From Smittium culicis (lineage: Eukaryota > Kickxellomycota > Harpellomycetes > Harpellales > Legeriomycetaceae), in assembly GCA_001970855.1 (NCBI GenBank), contig LSSN01005087.1, positions 1 through 10,015 of the forward strand: 10,015 nt of DNA. The letters are read 5' to 3'. The translations under genes were made by a program, and so were the position numbers. This document shows positions 1 to 7,685 of this stretch, piece by piece. Each line of letters opens with the position of its first letter. Positions within the stretch are counted from its first letter, which is position 1. Under the pieces are notes generated by a model. It saw nothing but the letters and a program-made list of their open reading frames with translations, did no database searches and was not told where the DNA came from.

Positions 1-6
1 GCCGGT

Positions 7-180
7 CTATACTAAATTCTCAGTTCTAATTCCCACATCTTCGAAAGGGGAAGATAGTGTCATAAACCATTGTCCTAATTTCCAATCCTCCAACTTGATC
101 CACAATCAACCCCATTGTCTCACCTCATTCATCTCATTGGCCAGCAAGTACTCCTCCTCATTCCTACTAGATTTAATCAT
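7..180 (-). pseudogene. Coding-like remnant with an internal stop, family unknown
   Basis: I do not recognise this sequence. On the minus strand a frame opens with ATG at 180-178, reads about 24 codons (including NEEEYLLANEMNEVRQWG), meets TGA at 108-106, then continues in the same frame as LWIKLEDWKLGQWFMTL and onward to TAG at 9-7. The residue mix is protein-like, charged and tryptophan-containing, and the local base composition is less AT-rich than the DNA after 700. The plus strand is also open from 2 to 184 (PVYTKFSVLIPTSS and onward), so the true coding strand is uncertain. A decayed gene or retroelement fragment, cut by the window edge, is the simplest reading. Chance is possible at this length. 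Confidence 0.2.
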
Positions 181-261
181 TTAATATATAAAGACAGCAT
201 AATCCTTACCATGATGGATTATGCTGTTCAACAACAAGTCATAATTCTAGTCTAGTTTTAA

Positions 262-549
262 TTCCTTCTTTTTATACAAAATCTCACTATAAATAAACTA
301 ATTATCTTTAAAGATTTCAACGTCATTAATATCAACCTTGACACAAGGCATAAAAAAACTAATATTCTAATACTAATAAATTCCTCTGCCGGTCTACCGG
401 CTGCGTACCTAAAGGGAAATGAGATCATTCTACCAACCGAAAGATCCACCCAGGCATTGCTTCAAGTAGGCTGGATGACTGAAGTTACAAGCAGTCATGG
501 AATTAAGCTCGTTCCAACAAAATTGAATTCGTTTAGATCATTGAGCTCC
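262..549 (+). pseudogene. Open-frame fragment without a start codon, unknown family
   Basis: A stop-free frame runs from after TAA at 259-261 to TAG at 547-549, about 95 codons. It has no ATG near its beginning; the first in-frame ATG is late, within VGWMTEV. The last 55 or so residues look protein-like and include LPAAYLKGNEIILPTER, QALLQVGWMTEV and SSHGIKLVPTKLNSF, and they coincide with a local rise in GC. The AT-rich first half, which reads FKDFNVININLDTRHKK, is less convincing. It could be the 3' exon of a decayed gene or a piece of a retroelement polyprotein. I cannot name a family. The overlapping minus-strand frame at 258-449 begins with GTG and looks like the shadow of this one. Confidence 0.3.
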
Positions 550-1545
550 TAGTTAGAGCCAACATATAACAGGATTAATAAAAAATAGGCTCCTACCCAA
601 ACGTGGGAATGATCGACCTGGCTCTCCTACAATAAGCTGCTAAACGGCTGAGTTCCGTAATGCTTTGAATTAAATCAGAGATAATTTTCTTCTTTGGGCA
701 GAGTAATTATATTCCCTTTTACAGCGTAATTGCTCATGTTCTACATAATTTCATATCTAAATCAGTATGTAAATTCACACAGCTTTGACTTTGCATCCTA
801 ATAATTCTTAAAATAAGAATTAAGCTTTATACCTATAATTTCATTCTTTATGTCTAGATATTCAACTTGACTGAACACTTTAGTTTACCATTCACTAAAA
901 GAGCTTATAATTAATTAATTGAATAACTAAATAGATGTTTATTTCGAGGAGTGATTCGTTTTCCCTTAAAAATTTTCTACATTCCAGAACTACTTTTTTT
1001 TTAAAATCATTTTAGAGATTAACATAAAAATGAGATATCTGATACAATAATTATTTTTACTCATTCATATCAGCAATTTAAGTTTGTAAGAATGAGTTAT
1101 TCTGGATAATTTAAGAATTTCACAATAAAATATACCAATAAAGATTTAATATAAATTTGTTGTCTATCAGCATTCTCTACAATTTGACAAAATACTCTGT
1201 CACCTCAAAAACTAGATTTTAACTGCTTTATATATTATCCCATTATAAAGTTTTAACCATTTAAAAAGATTCAAATGTTGTGTTTAGTAAAACGGTAATT
1301 TGTATAAAAAACTAAGATCATTCTTTTCTCTTTTTGCGTTTTTGGCTCCCCTTTTATATTTCTCTACAGGTATCTATTTCATCTTACAAATTAGTTTAAT
1401 AAATATACTTTGTAAAATAAATCATTATTTTAAAAAATATAAATAATTGAAGCACACACTTTAATAAATATAGTCATGTTATAATATTTCTTTGTACAAA
1501 GATTAGATCAGCTTTCTTTCTTCAAAGAATAAGCTATATTATCCA
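550..1545. other. AT-rich intergenic DNA, nothing recognised
   Basis: No convincing gene, RNA gene or complete element was found here. The first 120 bases, to about 670, still have the higher GC of the preceding block and contain two near-copies of GGCTC-CCTAC (around 590 and 620). After that the sequence is a mixture of A and T runs. I checked the GC-richer part for tRNA A- and B-box patterns and found no acceptable match. Confidence 0.6.
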
Positions 1546-1549
1546 TTAC

Positions 1550-1735
1550 CCCTTTCCCGTCCAACTCTCTTAAAAAAACGAATTTATTAATTCGTTTATG
1601 ATTTATTAGTAAATTTATTATTTGCTGCTATTTAAAAAAAAACCAATGATTGAAATAGCCACAGAATTAAAGATAATAGTCTAATACAGTTGGCCACATT
1701 TAGCAGGTTAAAAAAGTCTACCGCCCGTGAAAGGG
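1550..1735 (+). mobile_element. piggyBac-like MITE, copy A (186 bp)
   Basis: The copy starts CCCTTTCCCGTCCAACTCTC and ends GTCTACCGCCCGTGAAAGGG. The outermost bases are inverted repeats (CCCTTTCCCG against CCCTTTCACG). Internally it shares TTCGTTTATGATTTA and TTTATTATTTGCTGCTATTT with copies C and D. The flanks are TTAC on the left and ATCA on the right, so the expected TTAA duplication has decayed on both sides. It has no coding capacity. CCC termini next to TTAA are typical of the piggyBac superfamily; assignment is from the ends and target site only. Confidence 0.78.
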
Positions 1736-1793
1736 ATCAATACAAAAATACAACTTTTAGAAATTGTGATAAATCTTTGTCCAACGCCTTTAA

Positions 1794-1981
1794 CTCTTTC
1801 ACGTGAGGTAGACTATTTTTGGACCACCAAATATATCCAACAGCGTTCAGTTAAAATAACTTAATTCCGAGTCATTAAGTATATAGGTATATTGTAAAAT
1901 AAAAACTGATAATAGATTTGATTATAAATCACAAACTGATCATTGTTTTAGATTTTTTCGAGAGAGTTGGACGCGAAAGAG
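1794..1981 (-). mobile_element. piggyBac-like MITE, copy B, inverted (188 bp)
   Basis: This copy lies in the opposite orientation to the others. Its left edge, CTCTTTCACGTGAGGTAGAC, is the reverse complement of the family 3' end, and its right edge, GTTGGACGCGAAAGAG, is the reverse complement of the 5' end. An intact TTAA lies at 1790-1793. The right target site reads GTAA (1982-1985) and is shared with copy C. Read on the minus strand it contains CTTAATGACTCGGAATTA and GTTGGATATATTTGGTGGTC, which are family-internal blocks also seen in D and E. It is non-coding. Confidence 0.78.
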
Positions 1982-2013
1982 GTAACCCTTTCCCGTCCAA
2001 CTCTCTCGAAAAA
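1954..2013. repeat. Palindrome at the head-to-head junction of copies B and C
   Basis: The 20 bases at 1954-1973 are an exact reverse complement of 1994-2013 (core GAGAGAGTTGGACG against CGTCCAACTCTCTC). The 20 bases between them hold the two CCCTTT-type ends around GTAA. The structure results from two MITEs of opposite orientation meeting at one target site. It could extrude as a cruciform or, if transcribed, fold as a hairpin. Confidence 0.85.
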
Positions 2014-2173
2014 CTCATTTTATTGATTCGTTTATGATTTAAAAATATATTTATTATTTGCTGCTATTCTACTACTAGCCAATAATTCTTAAGACCTCGA
2101 AATTTTATTACTTTTAATTAATTTAATTTGCTAAATTTTGTTGGTCAAAAAAGGTCTACTGTCAATGAATGGG
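1986..2173 (+). mobile_element. piggyBac-like MITE, copy C (188 bp)
   Basis: The start CCCTTTCCCGTCCAACTCTC is identical to copy A over 20 bases. The interior shares ATTCGTTTATGATTTA and TTTATTATTTGCTGCTATT. The end is GGTCTACTGTCAATGAATGGG, clearly the family 3' end with several substitutions, most of them C/G to T/A. The left target site is GTAA, shared with copy B, and the right is CTAG, so TTAA has decayed on both sides. It has no coding capacity. Confidence 0.78.
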
Positions 2174-2366
2174 CTAGATTATTTTCAGTATTATTAAATT
2201 AGTTAATAGGAAAATATTTTAAAAAATGCGCATCTCTATATATGGCCAATAGCTTTTTGAAATAAATATCAAATTTCACCAATAATAATAAATCTTTAAA
2301 TTCAGTTTAATGTTTTTGACCTGAAGTTTGAATAGGCTTTAGCTAGGCAAGCAAACCAAAATTACA
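2174..2366. other. AT-rich spacer between MITE copies C and D
   Basis: Short AT-rich spacer without a gene or recognised repeat. It includes a small GC-richer patch near 2228 (AATGCGCATC). Confidence 0.5.
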
Positions 2367-2370
2367 TTAA

Positions 2371-2559
2371 CCCTTTCCCGTCAAAAACTCTTTAAAAAGA
2401 TTAATTTTATGATTCGTTTATGATTTATAAGCAAATTTATTATTTGTTTTTATTTACATATATACCAATATTTCTTAATGACTCGGAATTATAATATTTT
2501 AATTTAGCGCTTTAGGCTATATCTGGTGGGTCAAAATTAGTCTATCACCCGGGAAAGGG
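2371..2559 (+). mobile_element. piggyBac-like MITE, copy D, with intact TTAA duplication (189 bp)
   Basis: This is one of the best-preserved copies. TTAA at 2367-2370 is followed by CCCTTTCCCGTCAAAAACTC, and the element closes with CACCCGGGAAAGGG followed by TTAA at 2560-2563. The terminal match CCCTTTCCCG / CGGGAAAGGG is a perfect 10-bp inverted repeat. Internal blocks ATTCGTTTATGATTTATAAG, TTAATGACTCGGAATTATAA and GGCTATATCTGGTGGGTC match B and E. A TTAA duplication and CCC termini are the hallmarks of piggyBac-superfamily insertions. There is no transposase inside. Confidence 0.88.
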
Positions 2560-2563
2560 TTAA

Positions 2564-3496
2564 AATAATCAGTAAAATTATTAAAAAAATATACAATTTC
2601 ATGAAAAAAATTTTCTAATGCCCACCCCTTTTCCCTAATCAAACTTCATACGGTTAAAAGAGCTTTATAGAAATTATTTGAAATACTTCTCCATGCGTTT
2701 TACATAGGTATATACACTTATTTTAGACATACTTTTATATAAATGAAAGAATTGTATGTTTTGTAGCATCTTAGGTAAAAAAATTTTTATTGATGACTTT
2801 ATCTCTACAGAGTCCGCTAAGCTATTAATTTAATCAATTAAATTTCTAAATGTAAATTGTTGACGCTTTGAACTACATCAAGGATTTATATTTATTGTTG
2901 AAAATCTGTTTGCATGGATAATATATTTATTGCTTAAATATTAAACTATGTACATACATATTATCAGTGTACAAACACCTATATCTCGTTTTAAATTATT
3001 AAAATTCAAAAATGAGTAACGCATTTTGAAATATGAAAATGGTACAATCAACTTTTAACAAATAAATTATCATTGATTTAAATCGTTTTTTAGCTACAAA
3101 ACTAAAAATGAATAGTATAAACGAAAATTATACATATAAAATATGATAAATAAATAGATGAAAGGAATTAAATAAAATATCCAATTCCTAAAAAAAATTA
3201 ATGAAAAAAGAATTTTTTTTGAACTAACACTAGTATTGAGCAATATTAAATTTATATTAATATTTATATATAAAGAGATGAAATATTTTACTCATGAAAT
3301 TAATTATTTTAATAAGCATTCGCCTGATTTAATGAAAAAGTTGTTTAATACATTTAAGTAAATTCAAAATAAACTTTAGCAGTAGGTGAATTTAAATCGA
3401 AACGATATATTAATAGAAAAAAGTCTCAACCTTCAAATAATCTCACATGTATAGTCAAAATAAACAATTTCAATATTGATCAAATAATTGTTTTCG
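2564..3496. other. AT-rich intergenic DNA, no gene seen
   Basis: About 930 bases of strongly AT-rich DNA with no long open frame and no complete element. A stretch near 2620-2640 (CCACCCCTTTTCCCTAATC) vaguely resembles a MITE 5' end, but no matching interior or 3' end follows. Confidence 0.6.
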
Positions 3497-3587
3497 AAAA
3501 GCGCCAACCTGGAGCGTTAACGCAAAAAAATCTGCTGCTCCACTTAAAAATCAGGATATAAACAGCGATATAAAATATATTAGTATA
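3497..3587 (+). repeat. Direct repeat, copy 1 (TTAA-centred, about 91 bp)
   Basis: The unit reads GCGCCAACCTGGAGCG, TTAA (3517-3520), CGCAAAAAAATCTGCTGCTC, then ends TATAAAATATATTAGTATA. It is repeated with moderate divergence at 3630-3721, an offset of 133-134 bases. TTAA sits inside the small palindrome GCGTTAACGC. See the second copy and the related finding for a possible link with the MITEs. Confidence 0.8.
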
Positions 3588-3629
3588 AACTTAAAGAATG
3601 TACTATAATTATTCAAATGGTTGGCTCAA

Positions 3630-3721
3630 AAAAGTGCCAAACTTGAGCGTTAACGCAAAAAAAGCTGTTACTCAACTAAAATACACAGATTGAAAACAGT
3701 TGTATAAAATATATTAGTATA
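3630..3721 (+). repeat. Direct repeat, copy 2 (TTAA-centred, about 92 bp)
   Basis: Second copy of the unit at 3497-3587: GTGCCAAACTTGAGCG, TTAA (3650-3653), CGCAAAAAAAGCTGTTACTC, ending ATAAAATATATTAGTATA. The 129 bases between the two TTAA sites begin CGCAAAAAAA and end TTGAGCG. They could be one short TTAA-flanked element or the result of a tandem duplication. No open frame is present. Confidence 0.8.
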
Positions 3722-4189
3722 TTTTTTATAGTTGCCATTATTTTTTCATTTGGTTATATCATTTTGTTCAAACCTTGGATTTTTATTGCATTAAATTTAA
3801 ATTTAAATTTTTTTTGAATTTACCTTTAATTCAAATTCTCATATAAAATGTATTATATTTCATATCTATCTATTTATTTTTTAATTTTGTTGTTGTATTC
3901 TATTATTTTATATAATTTAAATAATATATAGATCAATTATAATATCTATAGCTACACATAGTTTTTTCATTCATACTTTGATAAATATATAATTAAAAAG
4001 CTATATTTTACAATAATTTGTTTTCTCTAAATTTTGCGGTTATAAATATCTTGAAAACCAAAATGTATTCTATTCATATCTCACGTTTATGTATGCGTTA
4101 TGATTTGGATTTTTTAGCCTCAGCATTTTTACCCGGGAGAATTTAGGGTCATATTTTCTTTCAATGGATGTAATTAGCTTGGTGAGTTG
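3722..4189. other. AT-rich intergenic DNA with an AAATTT run
   Basis: No gene was found. Around 3790-3813 there is a short self-complementary run of AAATTT units (TTAAATTTAAATTTAAATTT) followed by T8. The rest is irregular AT-rich sequence. CCCGGG at 4132-4137 begins a GC-richer patch that I could not assign. Confidence 0.6.
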
Positions 4190-4427
4190 TTGAAATTCTC
4201 CAATAGCTAGTAAAATTTTTTTATATTTTTTTTTACTGATTTTTTATTGACTAATTCAATAATCATTTGATTTGCTTTTTAAACTGGGGCATAAAAAGAA
4301 TTAAAATTTAAGCGAGTAATGCTTCTAAATTAATAATAATAAAAAATTTTAGTAGACTTTTTTTGAACTACCTCGCGCTATTGCAAAAACTATAATGGAC
4401 AAAAATGACCTATCGCCCCTGTGTGGG
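4190..4427 (+). mobile_element. Decayed piggyBac-like MITE, copy G (5' edge approximate)
   Basis: The 3' end is recognisable: GGACAAAAATGACCTATCGC followed by CCCTGTGTGGG and an intact TTAA at 4428-4431. This aligns with the family end GGTCCAAAAATAGTCTACCGCCCGTGAAAGGGTTAA. Upstream, TTTATTGACTAATTCAATAATC and TTTGATTTGCT resemble the family interior. The 5' end is too degraded to place; I expected it near 4190-4205 and found no CCCTTT there, so the left coordinate is an estimate. Confidence 0.5.
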
Positions 4428-4524
4428 TTAAACTCTTATACACTCTGTCTTACTTTCTTTAATTACAAACATGGTTTACTTTGAAAAAACCAATCAATAA
4501 AACGAATAGCTGTAATATACTTAA

Positions 4525-4703
4525 CCCTTTCCCGTCCAACACACTTATAAAAAACTAATTTATTGATTGATGGTCATTTAAAAGATTCTTTATTATTTGC
4601 TGATATTTTACAAATACCTTAAAGTCTCGGAATTAATCTATTTTCATTGAACGCGGTTGGCTATATTTGGTCATCCAAAAATATCCTACCGCACGCGAAT
4701 GGG
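4525..4703 (+). mobile_element. piggyBac-like MITE, copy E, in tandem with F (179 bp)
   Basis: TTAA at 4521-4524 precedes CCCTTTCCCGTCCAACACAC. The element ends CCTACCGCACGCGAATGGG and is followed by TTAA at 4704-4707. It shares TTTATTATTTGCTGATATTT, AAGTCTCGGAATTAAT and GAACGCGGTTGGCTATATTT with the other copies. Both target sites are intact TTAA, and the right one also serves as the left site of copy F. It is non-coding. Confidence 0.87.
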
Positions 4704-4707
4704 TTAA

Positions 4708-4898
4708 CCCTTTCCGGCGCCAACACTATTAAGCTTCATTAAAAATCATAATTGGACAAGTAAGTTATAAATAATTTATTATTGAACGAAAAAAATACGT
4801 AGCCAATAAATAAGTATCATTCATAAATCGATTTATCAATTTGTAATATGGTTGGATGATTTTGGTAATTCAAAAAAAGCCAAACGCCCCTGAAAGGG
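4708..4898 (+). mobile_element. piggyBac-like MITE, copy F, divergent subfamily (191 bp)
   Basis: Bounded by TTAA at 4704-4707 and 4899-4902. It starts CCCTTTCCGGCGCCAACACT and ends GCCAAACGCCCCTGAAAGGG. The outer bases fit the same family ends, and GGTTGGATGATTTTGGT near the 3' side resembles B. The interior otherwise differs clearly from A-E: it lacks the TTATTATTTGCTG and GACTCGGAATTA blocks. I therefore treat it as a related but separate subfamily. It is non-coding. Confidence 0.8.
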
Positions 4899-5090
4899 TT
4901 AATAAAGAAATAAAGAAACCGGGATACAAATTTCGACTATCTCTAATATTTCCGTAAATCAACATAATTAAATTTCGTATTATTTTTGATAATGTGCAAG
5001 ATTGTAAACGAAGAAAGCGCTTTGTTGCAGCTTATTATTATTGGACCGATTATTTTAAAGTTAAAATAATTGTAGGCCGAGTTGGCAACG

Positions 5091-5174
5091 CATTTCCATT
5101 TCCATTTCCATTTCCATTTCCATTTCCATTTCCATTTCCATTTCCATTTCCATTTCCATTTCCATTTCCATTTT
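5091..5174 (+). repeat. (CATTTC)n hexanucleotide microsatellite
   Basis: Thirteen uninterrupted CATTTC units occupy 5091-5168, followed by a variant unit CATTTT (5169-5174) and then CATTATCCATTTG. In one plus-strand frame the run reads as alternating Pro-Phe, but the only start for that frame is a GTG at 4994 and the leader has no recognisable domain. I treat it as a simple repeat, not a gene. Confidence 0.95.
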
Positions 5175-6287
5175 CATTATCCATTTGATTTTTAAAGTAT
5201 TATTTGCCAAAAAAAGTACTAGATTTATATTTACTGGATAATAATTAAATACGAAATTTCATATATTGTAATCCGATATGAATAAAAGTGCTCTCTTCGT
5301 AAAGAATCTTTCATATTTCTAAAATACAGATTATCAATATTAATTTTTATTGCTAAATTATTCGCAATAATGCGAAATAATTACAAGCCATCTAAGTATA
5401 AAATTTAAAAATTTATTACAAATAATTTGAATTTGCATAAATAATCGCTTTTATGAACTCATTTCCAATTATAGAAGATTAAAAAAGAATCGAATTTGAT
5501 TTTCCGCTAAATATCAATAAATAAATTTATCAGATACAACTCGACAATAAACTAATATTTGAATATATTTCGGATTAAAGTTACATTTATTGAATTCAAT
5601 TGGATTTTTTTGTTAGATAAAAAGTAGTATACATGGCTGAAAATGGTTAAAACCATATTTAATACAGCTATAAAAATTTCAATTTCTTTATGAAAAGAGT
5701 TCGTTTGGACAAAAATGGTTAAGTGAATTAAACCGAATAATCATCAGTTTCTTATTAAGGATTTGCTTTATTTTTGCAAAAATATAATTATCAAATTGAA
5801 ATACCTATCTAATCCTGCCAATGATAATAACTATTTTAAGATTTTCAGTCCAATAAAATTAAGCATCAACAATAAGCTCTCTTAGCCCAGATTTTCTCAT
5901 GATGTAAAATCCCGATATACAGATCCACAACTTTCATAGCAAATATAAAATAGTCGAAGTTCTTTAGATAAGTCAACTTTGAACCATTCAATAGATAAGG
6001 ATTTTAAAACTTTTTTCTTCGACTCATTTATTCTATCATGTCAAATTCGCTTAATTTGAGTAATCTAATGATATAACGAGTGTCGTATCATGTCGTTTGC
6101 ACGAGTTAAAAATCCTTGTTTACCAGTACTTGAAAAATCTAGATAGATATGAAATAACGAACAAACCCTAAAAAACCTTACAGCTACAACACCTACATCT
6201 TAAAATCAAAGCAAAAAGTTTAAATTTCACATTAAAATAACCCAAGGATTTGGAGTCTAATAAATCCGGGAACTAAAAAAAAATAAT

Positions 6288-6434
6288 AATATTGAATCTA
6301 ATAACATATATTTTCATAATCTCTTCCGCTACTAAGCTTTACTTTAAGTCAATAAAAAAAAAACAGGATTTACTAGTTCAATATAAAGGTCTTATAATCT
6401 CAATTTTATTATCAGCATAGTTAGATTCAATATT
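6288..6434. repeat. 14-bp perfect inverted repeat with a 119-bp loop
   Basis: AATATTGAATCTAA at 6288-6301 is the exact reverse complement of TTAGATTCAATATT at 6421-6434. The flanks do not show a convincing target-site duplication and the interior does not match any other part of the window. It may be a remnant of a small MITE or a chance event in AT-rich DNA. Confidence 0.5.
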
Positions 6435-6999
6435 GTACTATTCACGGGATAATTTTAGATAAGAGGATTTGAAATTTGAAATTTCAATGAAACAGAATTT
6501 CTAGAATTTTTCTATTTTAAAAAAGTCGCTAATATTTATAAGAAATCTAGCGCATTACTATAATAATTTTACAGTCACTCCGAAAAATGTATTATTCAAT
6601 TGGCGATTAAATTAAAGCTAAAGCTTTTCTAATATAAATCAGTTTACACATCAATTAACAGTTGGAAACTAGAGTAGAGTATTATTAAATAACATTGAAA
6701 TTCGAGATAAATCGGTAGCAAATAATAACTGCACCGTCTTGTAAAAGTCACCTTTTTACTAAAATATTATGTAAAAAATTTTAAAATTTCACATTGCGTT
6801 TCAATAGAATAATATAGCGTCATCTACATGTTTTTGGTCAATGTTAACAAAAGGAAATAAACTTCCAGGATAATACAATTAACACAACTTCAACACGCTA
6901 AGGTGATTAAAAATTGCAGCTATATAAAAAAAAGTTTGAAAAAAACGTGTTTTATAACATCATCTCAATTTAAGAAATGGAGAAAAATTCGTTTCATAA

Positions 7000-7015
7000 T
7001 TTTTTTTTTTTTTTT
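7000..7015. repeat. Poly(T) run of 16
   Basis: Sixteen consecutive T. It lies about 710 bases upstream of the acetyl-CoA synthetase start. It could be a poly(dA:dT) nucleosome-excluding tract or simply a homopolymer in AT-rich DNA. Confidence 0.9.
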
Positions 7016-7488
7016 CAAGCATAATATTGTAGTGAAATATATAAATATTATCAAGGAATACAATATATTAATTACCGAATAATTTTAGCGAAAATATCCG
7101 GTCATATGAAGTCATAACATAGAAAATTATATCATTATTTTACGTAACACGCAAGGAAATAAATCGATAAAGCTCCAAAAAGCCATTATTTTTCATATTA
7201 CTAAATAAATTTTATCAATAAATTATATTTTGCAGACTGTAGTTGATTGATTGTAAAATAAAAATCCATCAGAATAAAAATTTTTAATCCCGTATCATCG
7301 TTTTAAATCAAAATAACAGAGAACAATTTTTGGAGTTAGAAATAAAATCATTTTTAGGAATAAGAGACTTTACTTATTGAATCGACTCAAAAATATGCAT
7401 ATTCAAATTACCAGCGTTAGTCTATTATTTTTTCTTAGAGCAGACCAGATATATACCTTTTTTTCTATATAAATATGTCATTATCCTT

Positions 7489-7685
7489 GTATGCTGATAC
7501 CCATAATAGATTTAGCTTTTAATTACCCAATTTATTCTGATCTACTAGAATTATAGATTATTTTTTGTAATATATTATTATTCTCACTATAAATTCAATA
7601 TTTTAGAATAAAAGGAAATATATCCTAATATAAACATATTTATATCCAAGCTGACGCATTATATAATATTTTTTGCTAACCACAG
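7489..7685 (+). other. Candidate 5'UTR intron of the acetyl-CoA synthetase gene
   Basis: GTATGC at 7489-7494 could be a 5' splice site. TTTTTTGCTAACCACAG ending at 7685 has a branch-point-like GCTAAC (7676-7681... CTAAC core ending at 7680) and a 3' AG. The distance from branch A to AG is very short, as seen in some yeasts. The AG lies 39 bases before the ATG. The intron would be 197 bases. This is inferred from signals only; without transcripts it remains tentative. Confidence 0.25.
7657..7670 (+). promoter_or_regulatory. TATA-like run upstream of the start codon
   Basis: CATTATATAATATT lies about 55-70 bases upstream of the ATG, and CTATATAAATA lies further up at about 7465-7475. Either could act as a TATA element. 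In DNA this rich in A and T such matches are common by chance, so the weight is low. If the 5'UTR intron is real, only the upstream match could be the TATA box. Confidence 0.2.

Larger units (their letters stand above)
5190..7480. other. 2.3 kb AT-rich gene-free DNA
   Basis: No open frame of gene-like length, no tRNA-like box pattern and no MITE end was found on either strand. It contains a 14-bp inverted repeat (6288-6301 / 6421-6434) and a run of 16 T (7000-7015), listed separately. The distal part presumably includes promoter DNA for the acetyl-CoA synthetase gene, but I see no named regulatory site. Confidence 0.6.

Noticed and set aside
258..449. 63-codon minus-strand frame
   Set aside because: It starts with GTG, has a hydrophobic tail produced by AT-rich DNA, and overlaps a more protein-like plus-strand frame.
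590..670. Possible tRNA in the GC-richer patch
   Set aside because: GGTCGATCATTCC on one strand faintly recalls a B box, but no A box at proper spacing and no acceptor stem could be found.
2619..2660. Possible further MITE 5' end (CCACCCCTTTTCCCTAATC)
   Set aside because: No TTAA precedes it, the family interior does not follow, and no 3' end is found at the expected distance.
4128..4427. A longer 300-bp version of MITE G using CCCGGG at 4132 as its left end
   Set aside because: The left-end match to the family terminus is poor and the length is far from the usual 180-190 bp. The alignment of internal blocks favours an end near 4190-4205.
4994..5188. 64-codon plus-strand frame with a long Pro-Phe tail
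   Set aside because: It starts with GTG, not ATG, and exists only because the hexamer repeat has no stops. The leader has no recognisable domain.
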